Source: a virus
IMG/VR virus record: IMGVR_UViG_3300047388_000198
Location: 1 to 31,144 of that record
Length of the DNA stretch: 31,144 nt
Direction: 5' to 3' (one strand)
Below, one piece after another: positions 15,044 through 23,146 of this stretch (positions within the stretch are counted from its first letter, which is position 1; every line of letters starts with the position of its first letter). The notes under the pieces are model-generated. The model did no database searches and had not been told where the DNA came from. It saw only the letters and a list, made by a program, of their open reading frames with translations. A program made the translations under genes and the position numbers.

Positions 15044-15214
15044 CTACGCACGCCGCAGGGCCGATTTACTCTTTTTCTGGTACTTGCCTGCCGCCTTGTC
15101 TGCGCCGGTGAACTCCTTCGCTACAGCAACGGATGGCGCCTTCCTACCGTCGGGCTTGAATCCGTGCTCGACGGCTTGGAAGAAGCGGTGCTGCTTTAGC
15201 GAGGACGAAGGCAT
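15044..15214 (-). CDS. Small basic phage protein (56 aa)
   Basis: ATG 15212-15214 overlaps the scaffold stop as TAATG. The protein begins MPSSSLKQHRFFQAVEHGF and contains KAPSVAVAKEFTGADKAAG, then a basic tail. This matches a common short phage protein pattern (MP.KS..QH..M...AHG...K.PS.AVAKEF..AD). Its role is unknown. The gene lies next to the scaffold, so a head-assembly function is possible. Confidence 0.8.
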   Translation of the reverse strand: MPSSSLKQHRFFQAVEHGFKPDGRKAPSVAVAKEFTGADKAAGKYQKKSKSALRRA

Positions 15215-16113
15215 TACTTCAGCACATCGCCACGCAGAATCGCCAGCGTCTTCTCATCCATCTTGGCGAGGTCATCCACATTGCGCGGCATCCGCGGCTT
15301 GGTATCGTCGCCAGAGACGTCGCGACCGACGCCATTGGTCTTCGGCGGCTGCTTGCCGACAGCGGCGATGGCGCGCTCACGGGCGAGCCTGGAGCGGTTC
15401 TTGCCATCGTCAGCGACCACAGCCGAGACACCGCGCGCCTTGAGAACGAGATCCGCGGCCTTCTTCAGCGCCACATGCTTCGGGTGCCGCGCCGAGAGCC
15501 CGGCGGCGATGTCGGCGATCTCATCCGTCAGCGCCTGATCGAACTGAGAGCTGGCCTCGTCGAGCTGCGGATATTTGGCCTCCAGCGCCGATAACGCGGT
15601 GTCGTAGCGCGAGTCGTCGGTCGCCCGGCTCCTGGCGTCGTCGCTGCGCAGGATCGTCTTGAAGTCGACGATGTAGTCCTGTACGGCCGACAGCTCCTTG
15701 CGCAAGCGCTTGGCATCGTCTTTCTTGCCGTCCATGATCGCATCATCGAGATCGCCTTCCAGCTTCTCCTTGTGCGTCATCATGCGCGTGAGCTGTTCCT
15801 GCGGCGAGATACGGCCCTTGTTCTTGGCCGCGTCGAGATCGCCACCGATCTGTTCGAGCTTGCCGCGCAGTTCCTCGTTGGCGCGCTTGAGATCCGCGAG
15901 CTGTTCCGCCGTCGGGTCTTTCGCCGCCTTGGCAGCAGCGGCAGCTTCCTCAGCCTCGCGCGCCTCGCGTTCCTCGTCGGTTTCGTCTTCCGGCGGGTCG
16001 TTGCCGGGACCGTCGCTCGGCAACTCGCTACCATCATCGCCTTCGTCGCCAGGCAACCGGTTCACTTCCTCCAGCAGTTCGGAGGGGGTCTTCTCAGAAT
16101 CACTCTTGGCCAT
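15214..16113 (-). CDS. Probable capsid scaffold protein (299 aa)
   Basis: The protein is strongly acidic at the N-terminus (DEGDDGSELPSDGPGNDPPE, then many Glu). It then forms long charged helices with coiled-coil spacing at ~65-150 and ends in a basic, Arg/Lys-rich C-terminal part. This layout is that of phage scaffolding proteins, in which the C-terminal region binds the capsid protein. It overlaps the portal by 14 bases and follows GGAGTAG. The capsid gene is unusually far away (about 5.5 kb). Confidence 0.75.
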   Translation of the reverse strand: MAKSDSEKTPSELLEEVNRLPGDEGDDGSELPSDGPGNDPPEDETDEEREAREAEEAAAAAKAAKDPTAEQLADLKRANEELRGKLEQIGGDLDAAKNKGRISPQEQLTRMMTHKEKLEGDLDDAIMDGKKDDAKRLRKELSAVQDYIVDFKTILRSDDARSRATDDSRYDTALSALEAKYPQLDEASSQFDQALTDEIADIAAGLSARHPKHVALKKAADLVLKARGVSAVVADDGKNRSRLARERAIAAVGKQPPKTNGVGRDVSGDDTKPRMPRNVDDLAKMDEKTLAILRGDVLK

Positions 16114-18355
16114 TTGCTACTCCGTTGGGCGCGGTCGCGCCGTTAGTCTGAGCCGGCGGTTGTGCCTGGCTTAACGTCGTCGCCTGATCCCACAGCGCCG
16201 CATCGTGTTTGTGCTCAAGGTCTTGCGCATGCAGCTCCGCCTTTCGCTGAAGCTCTGCGCGGTGCTTCTCCATTTCCAGCGCCTGCGAGTGTTCTAGGTC
16301 TTGGCGCTCAAGCTCGTGCTTGCCAGCCAGCTCCCGCATCTTGCGCTGGTGCTCCAGCTCGACTTCCTTGCTCTTGGCGTCGGCTTCAGCAGCCGGCGTG
16401 TCCTGCCCAATCTTCGCCGTGATCTCCCGCGCGCGCGCCATCTCCATCATGGCCTTCGCCTTGCGCTCCATGACATCAGCTTCCTTGAGGCCGATTTCGG
16501 CTTCGAGCATGCGCTGCTTGAGCTGCTGCTCCTGCTGCGCTTGCGGACTATTGGCCGCCGCGTCCATCTCGTCGACGATCTTCTTCTTGTCGCGGACCTT
16601 GGACGCCATGAGAATGTACTTGTCCGGAACCTTGATGCCGATTTTCGGATCACGTAGCGCCACGAGCTGATCGAATTGCGTATCGTCGAAGGTGTCGCGC
16701 TGCGGTTCCGACGTACACGTCACTCCGTAGTCGCCGAGCGTCAGATCGTTGAGAATTTCGCCGTCGACTTCCTGATTGACTTGCACTTCGACGGGATCAT
16801 TCAAAACCCCCTCGGTGATGCGGATCAGGCGCGGTTCGATGTAGAACGATTGGATGTTTGTGAGCACGGCGGCGGCAAGCAGCTTGTCGGACTTCGTCAG
16901 TCCGTCGAGTTCATAGACCTGGCCTGCCTGACCAGCCGTCTGATTCCGGCGCAGGGCCCGATCCGACACATCTTCGCGTGCATTTCCTGTCTGATAGTCT
17001 GTCTGAAGCGAGATTTGCTTGATGTCTTCCTCGGCCACGGCCGCCATCTGTTGCAGGCCCGGCGGAACGGCATTGGGTTGGATTTTAGTGACTTCCAGAC
17101 CCTTTTTCTTGACGATAACCAGACCCGATTCAGCACCGCGATTCTCCAGCTCCTGCGGGGTTGACGGCGACACCAATGCGCCTTCGTCGACGATGTATCC
17201 GGAATTGGCGGTGGTGTTGACAACATGCAGCACCTGAGACCGCATCTTGTTCAGCAGTTGCTGCGGGTCCATCAGGTTTTCGACGTCGCCGACGGTGGTG
17301 CCGGCGATCAAGAATGGGAAGAACGGAACGACGGTGAATTCCTCATACGGCGACCACTCGTTCTTGAGCACGATGTCGTCGGCGACCGTCGTCCACATCA
17401 CGCGCTTGATGACCTTCTTCGTCACCGCGCAGTTCGGCATGCGTTGCAGGTACGCGGAGATGCGGTTGTGATTCCACCCTTCCGGAATCGCATTCATGTC
17501 ACCGGTGTTGAGGTCGACGAAGTGCTCAACCGAGCACAGCTTCTTCCACTGCCGCTCCAGCACGCGAACCATGCGTGCGAGACCGCGCATCGATTCGGCG
17601 CCCATCCAGTACGTGTTGGCCGGCGGCGTGCCGAAACGGTCGCGCTCGTAGTCCAGCACGTCGAAGGAGTACGGGTACGCGCCGGTCATGCGACCGCGCA
17701 GATCGTCGCCAGCGGCTTTCGAGTAGTACAGCGAGATGTCGTCAGGCGACATCCACTTCGAGTGGACAACGTCGCCCCACCCCTTCGGCTCATAGGAGTC
17801 GGCATCGGGATCGAGCAGCACCGACTTCGGATTCATCCGGTCTATTTCGATCTTGCCCATCACGTTCTTGTCGAGACCCAGGCGCACGTCGTAGTAGCCA
17901 CGCCCGGTGACGATGCCGTCCATGAACACGTGCGTGCGCACGTACTCCAAGGAATTTTCGTTGCCGATTTGAATGAAGACCTTCGACAACGCATCGGCTA
18001 TCGATGATGTCGCATCGCCAGACTGCGGCACGTACGAAATCATGTTGCGATAGAAAATCTGCTCGCCGAGCATGCGCTTGATGACGCCAAGCACCTTGTT
18101 GATGGTCAGCGCAGGGCGGCGGCCTTCGGCGAGTTCGGCTCGGTCTCCGGCATCCCAATGGTTGCCGATCACGTAGTCTTCGCACCGCAGCGCTTTTTCG
18201 AGAAACGCAAAGTGGCCGTTGTCTCGCATGTAGGTGTAACGGGTCCAGAGGTCGCTTAAAATCGCCGAGTCGTTGCCGGCGACCGACATGTGACCGTAGA
18301 GTTGAGACTCCGGAGAGTTCGTCAGAATGGTATCGTGACCGGAGACTTCACTCAT
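16100..18355 (-). CDS. Portal protein, P22-like (751 aa)
   Basis: The portal forms the dodecameric DNA channel at the capsid vertex and docks the terminase. The length and the N-terminal region match the P22-type portal family: LWTRYTYMRDNGHFAFLEKA, GNHWDAGDRAELAEGRRPAL, then the TINKVLGVIKRMLGEQ helix. A LNKMRSQVLHVVNTTANSG helix and NAREDVSDRALRRNQTAGQ follow. From residue ~590 to the end the chain is almost entirely helical and rich in Glu, Lys, Gln and Ala, the C-terminal barrel region of P22-like portals. The start overlaps the preceding stop by ATGA. Confidence 0.92.
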   Translation of the reverse strand: MSEVSGHDTILTNSPESQLYGHMSVAGNDSAILSDLWTRYTYMRDNGHFAFLEKALRCEDYVIGNHWDAGDRAELAEGRRPALTINKVLGVIKRMLGEQIFYRNMISYVPQSGDATSSIADALSKVFIQIGNENSLEYVRTHVFMDGIVTGRGYYDVRLGLDKNVMGKIEIDRMNPKSVLLDPDADSYEPKGWGDVVHSKWMSPDDISLYYSKAAGDDLRGRMTGAYPYSFDVLDYERDRFGTPPANTYWMGAESMRGLARMVRVLERQWKKLCSVEHFVDLNTGDMNAIPEGWNHNRISAYLQRMPNCAVTKKVIKRVMWTTVADDIVLKNEWSPYEEFTVVPFFPFLIAGTTVGDVENLMDPQQLLNKMRSQVLHVVNTTANSGYIVDEGALVSPSTPQELENRGAESGLVIVKKKGLEVTKIQPNAVPPGLQQMAAVAEEDIKQISLQTDYQTGNAREDVSDRALRRNQTAGQAGQVYELDGLTKSDKLLAAAVLTNIQSFYIEPRLIRITEGVLNDPVEVQVNQEVDGEILNDLTLGDYGVTCTSEPQRDTFDDTQFDQLVALRDPKIGIKVPDKYILMASKVRDKKKIVDEMDAAANSPQAQQEQQLKQRMLEAEIGLKEADVMERKAKAMMEMARAREITAKIGQDTPAAEADAKSKEVELEHQRKMRELAGKHELERQDLEHSQALEMEKHRAELQRKAELHAQDLEHKHDAALWDQATTLSQAQPPAQTNGATAPNGVANGQE

Positions 18356-18531
18356 ACGAAGTGAACCTCAGCACCCTCGAACATTTTCGTTCCCGTCTTG
18401 GTCAGCGGCGACTCGATGCGATCGAATAGCGACCTAGGAACGTAGGCTACATAGCGCTGAAACCTCGGCCCATGGATGTCCATGACCTTGCGCATCTCGC
18501 GGAGTTTTTCGGAGAGCGCGACGTCAGCCAT
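18352..18531 (-). CDS. Hypothetical small protein (59 aa)
   Basis: ATG 18529-18531 overlaps the previous stop in ATGGCTGA, and its stop overlaps the portal start. The sequence is MADVALSEKLREMRKVMD followed by IHGPRFQRYVAYVPRSLFDR and ends VHFV. No family or motif is recognised. Its position between the 53-aa gene and the portal, with overlaps at both ends, shows it is part of the operon. Confidence 0.7.
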   Translation of the reverse strand: MADVALSEKLREMRKVMDIHGPRFQRYVAYVPRSLFDRIESPLTKTGTKMFEGAEVHFV

Positions 18532-18685
18532 TATGATTGCACTCAGCACTCATGATCGACGCAAACTGTTCTTCGTCGAAGAAGGCAGTGAGGTCTTTAG
18601 CAATCAAAGCCTTCTGCTGGTCGGTGAGCTTCACTAGCGCGATCTCGTCTGGCGGAGCGTCTTCCCGGTCATCGTCCGTAATCAC
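18524..18685 (-). CDS. Hypothetical small acidic protein (53 aa)
   Basis: I chose the GTG at 18683-18685, which overlaps the preceding stop as GTGA. An ATG at 18724 would overlap the neighbour by over 40 bases. The product is acidic at its start (ITDDDREDAPPDE), then helical (LTDQQKALIAKDLTAFFDEE). It may be a regulator of terminase or portal, but nothing in the sequence proves that. Confidence 0.65.
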   Translation of the reverse strand: MITDDDREDAPPDEIALVKLTDQQKALIAKDLTAFFDEEQFASIMSAECNHNG

Positions 18686-18972
18686 GACGCGGCCTTCGCC
18701 TGCCCAACCTGATACGGCATCCACTTGCAGTACCCAGTATCCGGCGTCAGCTCGGGCTCATCATCTTGCACGAGCCTCACACTCGTTCGCGCGAACTGCT
18801 TTCCATTGTGATCGAAGCCGGCGATGTTGATGCAGTTGTCGCCGTGGACGTAGACGATGTTGGCGTCGATGGGCTGACCGGATTGGTAGTTCAGACCGCC
18901 GTCGAGGCAGCGGTTGTCTTGGTCGACGATCGGGTAGTAGTGCAGCTTGCGACCTACGGTGGGCTTAATCAT
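18682..18972 (-). CDS. Conserved phage protein with SH3-like barrel pattern (96 aa)
   Basis: ATG 18970-18972 follows GGAGAG. The protein reads MIKPTVGRKLHYYPIVDQD and later VYVHGDNCINIAGFDHNG, FARTSVRLVQDDEP. The pattern VGR..YY....G.Q...A.V.YV......N...FD..G.....TSV.LVQ is a short, widespread phage family, probably a small beta barrel, with no known activity. It is the first gene after the terminase in this unit. Confidence 0.8.
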   Translation of the reverse strand: MIKPTVGRKLHYYPIVDQDNRCLDGGLNYQSGQPIDANIVYVHGDNCINIAGFDHNGKQFARTSVRLVQDDEPELTPDTGYCKWMPYQVGQAKAAS

Positions 18973-19027
18973 TTTTCTCTCCGTTAGTACGCTATCTCGA
19001 ACAGCGTAGCACTGTGCCACACGTCCT

Positions 19028-20677
19028 TCAAGCGCTCATGTGCGACAACCCCTTCACGCTAGAGCCATGCTTATTTCCAAACGCCGCAATCTTCTCAGCC
19101 ACGGTCTTTTCCTTATTCGGCCGCTGAGCTGCCTGCGGTGCCGCCACAGGCTCAGCCGCGCCCATCGACAGCGCCCGCCGCACGCCCATCGCCGAGCTAT
19201 CCACGGTGTCGTCATGCGCGCCAGCGGGGAATTGCAGCATCTCGCGCTTGATGTCGTCGGTCCATGACTGATCGGCGAGGATTTCGAACCGGCCATTCCT
19301 GGCGACGTACTGAAGCTGCCGCGCTCTCGCGAGTTTGTCCGTCAGCGGCTTGTCGACCTCGGCCACGACCGCCAACTTCCGAGCCCGGCAGGCGGCGACA
19401 AACATCGGCTCAAGCGTGCCCCAAATATGGCCGTCCTCCACGCACAGCGTCATCGACGGATGCTGACCCAGCCAGTCCGCCGACTCCCAGCGCGCCCACA
19501 GTTCCACCATGGCCGACACCACGGCCGGCGAGTCACCCTTGAAGCGCATCATGTCGATGAGAAGAAACCTGTCACCGGGGATATGCGCTATCACGCTGCC
19601 CACGGTGTAATCGTTCTGCTGCTGCTCACGAAGCCCGAAGTCCCACGACAGATACAAGCGCATGCCTAGCATCGGCTGCCACTCGGCCAGCAGCCTTATA
19701 TCGCTTGAAAGAAAATACGCCCCCTGATCCGGCACCGGTCGCTGCTGATACAGCGCCGACCACAGGCGCGTAGCCATCGTGCGCTTCCTACGCAGTAGTT
19801 CCGGCAACGGCCAGCGCTCGGGATGCAGGGCATCACCGACCTCGCGGAATTTCTGCCACGCCTTGTTGCTGCCCCACATCTCGTCCGGGTCCGGGCATGG
19901 GCCGTACACCATCTCGTGTGTGCGCAGATGGCACCACTCCTGGGTCTCGGCGATGGCGGCGTACCGAATCACCTCGTAGCGATCGGCCTCCGGATCGAGT
20001 TCCATCGCCTCCAGCAAGCGGCCGACGATGTCATCGAGGTTGTACCACGTCTCGATGATCAGCACGCCGCCGCCGGGACTAAGGCGCGTGTAGGCGTCCG
20101 ACATGAACCAGTTCCACACATTCTCCCTAGTATTGGCGTTGTCCGCGTCTTCCATGCCGGCGAACAAGTCGTCGCAGCAGAGCACGTCCGCGCCGCGGCC
20201 GACAATCGCGCCGCCAACGCCCTTGGCCTGCAAGCCACCGCCTTCCGTCGTCATCCAGTCGTCCAAAGCCTGACTGTCCGAACCCAGCTTCGTCTTCGGG
20301 AAAATGGCCTTGTACTCGGGCCGGCGAATGATGCCGCGCACGACGCGCGAAAATCGATTCGTCAGATCCTGCGAGTGACCGACCATCATGACCTCATGGT
20401 GCGGGTTGTGTCCGAGATGCCACGCCGGCAGACACTGCGAAGCCAGACTCGATTTCGAATGTCGCGGCGGCATCAACAGTATCAGCCGCGGCGATAGCTT
20501 CTGCGTGACCTGTAACGAAAACCGCTCCAGCCGGCCGCCGACGTCGTGCTGCACGGCGCCGCATTCAAACCTCGGAATAAACCTCTCCGCGAAGTAGGCG
20601 ATTCGGCGACGGATCAGTTCGCGCCGAGCGTATTCGCGTTCGGCGAATTCGACGGTGCCGGGGAGGGGTTTAGCCAT
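19028..20677 (-). CDS. terL: Terminase large subunit, ATPase and nuclease (549 aa)
   Basis: The protein packages DNA into the prohead. The N-terminal ATPase has a variant Walker A (LLMPPRHSKSS, residues 67-77) and Walker B VLCCDD (165-170). Coupling motif GGGVLIIETWYNLDD lies at 202-216. The C-terminal RNase H-like nuclease has acidic residues in YLSWDFGL (Asp346), LCVEDGH (Glu414/Asp415) and AHDDTVD (Asp489/490/493). Length is usual for the family (terminase_6-like). It overlaps the 102-aa gene by eight bases. All catalytic positions are present, so it should be active. Confidence 0.95.
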   Translation of the reverse strand: MAKPLPGTVEFAEREYARRELIRRRIAYFAERFIPRFECGAVQHDVGGRLERFSLQVTQKLSPRLILLMPPRHSKSSLASQCLPAWHLGHNPHHEVMMVGHSQDLTNRFSRVVRGIIRRPEYKAIFPKTKLGSDSQALDDWMTTEGGGLQAKGVGGAIVGRGADVLCCDDLFAGMEDADNANTRENVWNWFMSDAYTRLSPGGGVLIIETWYNLDDIVGRLLEAMELDPEADRYEVIRYAAIAETQEWCHLRTHEMVYGPCPDPDEMWGSNKAWQKFREVGDALHPERWPLPELLRRKRTMATRLWSALYQQRPVPDQGAYFLSSDIRLLAEWQPMLGMRLYLSWDFGLREQQQNDYTVGSVIAHIPGDRFLLIDMMRFKGDSPAVVSAMVELWARWESADWLGQHPSMTLCVEDGHIWGTLEPMFVAACRARKLAVVAEVDKPLTDKLARARQLQYVARNGRFEILADQSWTDDIKREMLQFPAGAHDDTVDSSAMGVRRALSMGAAEPVAAPQAAQRPNKEKTVAEKIAAFGNKHGSSVKGLSHMSA

Positions 20678-20978
20678 CCGAAGGATCGATCACAACACCG
20701 GCTGCCACAAGGTCGACTACCCTACACGGAATCGTTTTTCCTCCGAGGAAAGCAGCGCAGCCCGATTGCGCGCAGTGACGTTCATGCGAGTTACACCAAT
20801 ATTGCGGCGGCGTCCAACCGAGTGCGACCAGCCCCTTACGCACATACTGATCGCGAGTATCTATGCGATAGCGCGTAATGATCTTATGCCAATCCTCAAT
20901 GGCGTCACCGAGGTTTTCCGTCTCGTCAACTTCAAAGCAGGTATCGTTCAAGACGCGCAGTGACCAGTTAAGTTCCAT
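20670..20978 (-). CDS. Hypothetical protein between terminase subunits (102 aa)
   Basis: The ATG lies three bases after the small-terminase stop, and the stop overlaps the large-terminase start. The sequence is MELNWSLRVLNDTCFEVDE with a central helical part (AIEDWHKIITRYRIDTRD) and several cysteines and histidines (YWCNSHERHCAQSGCAAFLG) that could bind zinc. It is not a recognised family. The placement suggests a packaging-related role. Confidence 0.75.
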   Translation of the reverse strand: MELNWSLRVLNDTCFEVDETENLGDAIEDWHKIITRYRIDTRDQYVRKGLVALGWTPPQYWCNSHERHCAQSGCAAFLGGKTIPCRVVDLVAAGVVIDPSDG

Positions 20979-20981
20979 AGC

Positions 20982-21653
20982 CTACTGCTCGCTCACCACA
21001 CTATCGTCCCCATTCCCCACCGCCCCCCGATACTCAATATGCTCCACCCGCTTCTCCCCGTGCATGATCCGCAGCAGCTCGGAATCCGGCAACTGCTGAA
21101 TGACGTCGTGCTGCACGCGGCCGTTGACCTCGACGCTGACCTTCCGTACCTCAGGCGCGTAGTAGCCCAGTATCTTCGCCATCTCTCGAATCACCGCCAC
21201 CGCGCCACCCGGATCTTTCAACCGCACCGCCAAGTCGTGCGCCTTCATGAGCCTTTTCAGCAGCTCATCCTGCGTCAGCAACGACACGTCTTCGAGAGCC
21301 CAGCGCGTTTTATGCGAATGGCGCTCGCTCAATATCCCAACAGCCTCGGCGTTTGTCGTAACCAGCGCCTTGACCTCGGACAGCTTGAATCCGCATTTGC
21401 CGGCGGCCTCCTTGACGGAGAGGCCGTCGGCGACCAGGGCAACGGCCATTTTTTCCGTCGCACTCAGAGGCCGCTGGTCGAGCTGAGCGGGGTCAACAGC
21501 GGCTGGCGATGCGGAAAGCACAAGGCCCGGCTCCTTGCTAGCGTCTTCGAGCGTCGCGCCCTGAAGCAACTCCGCCACCGCCGCATCCATCTCCAGCGCC
21601 GCCGCGCCAACCGGCACGGTCTTGGGTCTGCGTTCGCGCCTACCGTACGGCAT
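20982..21653 (-). CDS. terS: Probable terminase small subunit (223 aa)
   Basis: The protein recognises phage DNA to start packaging. ATG 21651-21653 (MPYGRRERRPKTVP) is basic at the N-terminus. A helix-turn-helix is visible at LSATEKMAVALVADGLSVKE, followed by AAGKCGFKLSEVKALV. A long helical oligomerisation region follows (LTQDELLKRLMKAHDLAVRL). The position two genes before the large subunit supports the call. An in-frame TTG 23 codons earlier is possible, but it would be buried in the newly found 58-aa gene. Confidence 0.75.
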   Translation of the reverse strand: MPYGRRERRPKTVPVGAAALEMDAAVAELLQGATLEDASKEPGLVLSASPAAVDPAQLDQRPLSATEKMAVALVADGLSVKEAAGKCGFKLSEVKALVTTNAEAVGILSERHSHKTRWALEDVSLLTQDELLKRLMKAHDLAVRLKDPGGAVAVIREMAKILGYYAPEVRKVSVEVNGRVQHDVIQQLPDSELLRIMHGEKRVEHIEYRGAVGNGDDSVVSEQ

Positions 21654-21816
21654 CCGCAACTCGCTCCACTGTCCAACCTTTCCGATCACAATACCGCTTG
21701 ATCGCCACCGCCGTCCAGCCAAGCATGTAGCGCAAGATAGGTGCGGCCTCGGTGCATACAGCGCCAGTCAAGACGAAACCGGCTACGAAGTGTGGAGCGG
21801 AAATGCGGGCCAGCAC
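21640..21816 (-). CDS. Small membrane-like protein preceding terminase (58 aa)
   Basis: It starts at GTG 21814-21816, three bases after the previous stop, and its TAG overlaps the small-terminase ATG by 14 bases. The product begins MLARISAPHFVAGFVLTGA, has a hydrophobic stretch (residues ~8-25), and ends with KRYCDRKGWTVERVADAVR, a charged amphipathic helix. The binding site is weak (GAG). No family is known to me; overlap and the coding look of the frame support it. Confidence 0.6.
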   Translation of the reverse strand: MLARISAPHFVAGFVLTGAVCTEAAPILRYMLGWTAVAIKRYCDRKGWTVERVADAVR

Positions 21817-21819
21817 GGT

Positions 21820-22068
21820 TTACTCAGGCAGCCGCGGCTCCAGCGTCTCCGTCGAGTGCAGTCCGCGATGCGCAGGCTTCTTTCTCAGCAACGTCACTCC
21901 GGGCTTCTCGACCCATGGAATGCGCGGCAGTCCGAGGGTGCCAAGCAAATCCAGTGGATTCGGCTTCATACTCGCGTACGCCGAGCAGTGGACCATGCGC
22001 GGTTCCGGTCGCAGAAGTTTCAGATATTCCCAGCGTTCGGTGCCGCAGCTTTCGTTTGGTTTACGCAT
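21820..22068 (-). CDS. Hypothetical small protein (82 aa)
   Basis: ATG 22066-22068 overlaps the gp49-like gene stop in ATGCGTAA. The product begins MRKPNESCGTERWEYLKLLR and is rich in Pro, Arg and Leu. No motif, signal or membrane segment is seen. The tight junction with both neighbours makes translation likely. Confidence 0.65.
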   Translation of the reverse strand: MRKPNESCGTERWEYLKLLRPEPRMVHCSAYASMKPNPLDLLGTLGLPRIPWVEKPGVTLLRKKPAHRGLHSTETLEPRLPE

Positions 22069-22438
22069 TGTTGTCTCCCTGTAATTTTGTCCGTAACTCA
22101 TACCCTAGCAGCGGCCAGATTTTCTCTACCGCATGCTGACGAGCAACCTTGCGGCCAATCTCCTGATTATAGTTCTCAGGCGAAGCACACGCCGACTCGC
22201 CGGTGACGGTGAAGCCGTTTTTCAAAACCAATACGTAGATGGTCAGCAAGTCCAGCGAGCGCTGGTGCTCGGCAGAAATCGGCAGTGTCAAACCGCCTGC
22301 CGCCGATACAGAACTGCCAGCGTTGAATGTGAACTCGCGCGCAATCTTCGCCTCAATATCCGTCGGAGTCACGCGCAGTGCGGTCAAGCCTTTGGCGGCA
22401 ATATCCTGTTCAACAGTCGTCACGTCTGAAACCTCCAT
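22061..22438 (-). CDS. N4 gp49 / Sf6 gp66 family protein (125 aa)
   Basis: The C-terminal half carries the family pattern: VLVLKNGFTVTGESACASPE, YNQEIGRKVARQHAVEKIWP, LLGYELRTKL. Residues 1-55 are more variable. The family is widespread in phages; its function is not established to my knowledge. The gene starts inside the last 29 bases of the preceding small membrane-protein gene and belongs to the packaging operon. Confidence 0.9.
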   Translation of the reverse strand: MEVSDVTTVEQDIAAKGLTALRVTPTDIEAKIAREFTFNAGSSVSAAGGLTLPISAEHQRSLDLLTIYVLVLKNGFTVTGESACASPENYNQEIGRKVARQHAVEKIWPLLGYELRTKLQGDNNA

Positions 22439-22562
22439 AGATAGCCCACAAAATAGACGCCGCCAGCAATGTCATGCCGCCGAATTGGGGTGAGCGGCGT
22501 AGCCATGAGTCGAAGGTCGCGGACATTCCGGCGCGACGTTTTCCTTCGTAGATTGTGGTCAC
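22410..22562 (-). CDS. Small membrane protein, first gene of late transcript (50 aa)
   Basis: GTG 22560-22562 follows GAGGACGGCAAC. The product is MTTIYEGKRRAGMSATFD, then SWLRRSPQFGG, then a membrane segment (MTLLAASILWAIYGGF) and a charged end. It overlaps the gp49-like gene by 29 bases. It lies about 115 bases downstream of the promoter at 22684-22712. The function is unknown. Confidence 0.7.
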   Translation of the reverse strand: MTTIYEGKRRAGMSATFDSWLRRSPQFGGMTLLAASILWAIYGGFRRDDC

Positions 22563-22683
22563 GTTGCCGTCCTCAGATAAGGGCTGCCGACCCCGTCAGT
22601 GACTCATCACCTCAGAGGCCGGCCAGCCACGTTGTCCGGCTGCGCACATCGTGGTGGGGAACCGCGTTGTACCGGACGTGGAT

Positions 22684-22712
22684 ACTGTAGCGCTACGTTA
22701 CAAATAAGTCAA
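22684..22712 (-). promoter_or_regulatory. Sigma70-like promoter with palindromic operator for packaging genes
   Basis: On the minus strand TTGACT (22707-22712), a 17-base spacer and TACAGT (22684-22689) form a promoter-like pair. The perfect palindrome GTAGCGCTAC (22687-22696) covers the spacer end and the first bases of the -10 box. A protein bound there would block RNA polymerase. Transcription would enter the 50-aa gene and then the terminase region. Confidence 0.6.
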
Positions 22713-23083
22713 CACGTCGTCACACCGCCATTAGTCACAAACCCGTGCCATCCGCAACCACTAATCAACAGTATCGACGGCGACAACGTCAGGTCTTTCA
22801 GCCCAGTTCCAGACACTTTCCAGCGCGGCAGCGGATTTAGTCGAGCCGGAACTCCGCGGTCGGCAAACCACACCAGAACGCCATGGCTTCGACATTTCGG
22901 ACAGTCGAACCAGATACCGTGGGAATGCGATAGCAGTTTCGACGGCAACAGCACGTCCGTTTCAAAGCCGCCCCATTGGGTAGTTCCGTCAGGCAGAGTT
23001 CGGCCGTGATGAGAATCAGCAAGCCTTACACAGTGAAGTTTGAAGCAAGGATTGAGTTCCAGTAGTTGCATTTGTATACTCAT
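22709..23083 (-). CDS. DUF6527-like protein (124 aa)
   Basis: The protein contains WFDCPKCRSHGVLVWFADRG, a zinc-ribbon-like CPKC pair, then W.VSGTGLKDLTLSPSILLI and SGCGWHGFVTNGG. The pattern (CP.C, sLTLsPSI, C..HgfI..G) is that of DUF6527 proteins of phages and plasmids, of unknown function. Two ATGs are possible (23083 and 23071), with the second at better spacing from a GAG. The start lies among the GTATACT repeats of the control region. Confidence 0.8.
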   Translation of the reverse strand: MSIQMQLLELNPCFKLHCVRLADSHHGRTLPDGTTQWGGFETDVLLPSKLLSHSHGIWFDCPKCRSHGVLVWFADRGVPARLNPLPRWKVSGTGLKDLTLSPSILLISGCGWHGFVTNGGVTTC

Positions 23084-23131
23084 TTAAAAGTATACTGTAT
23101 ATTTGTATACTGCCAGAATTTTTATAGTATA
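23074..23131. promoter_or_regulatory. AT-rich repeat region with three GTATACT copies
   Basis: GTATACT occurs at 23074-23080, 23090-23096 and 23105-23111, at 15-16 base steps. The middle one is the palindrome AGTATACT, and TATAGTATAT follows at 23123. On the minus strand each copy contains TATAC, close to a -10 box. This could be an operator array or overlapping promoters for the DUF6527 gene and for rightward genes. Confidence 0.5.
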
Positions 23132-23146
23132 TGGGAGTGAGTGGGA

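Noticed and set aside
15698-16174. A Ser/Arg-rich plus-strand frame opposite the scaffold
   Set aside because: It mirrors the acidic Glu/Asp-rich scaffold codons and has no ribosome binding site. It is a shadow.
17225-18007. A 260-codon plus-strand frame opposite the portal
   Set aside because: It is His/Val/Arg-rich and antisense to the conserved portal sequence, with no supporting signal.
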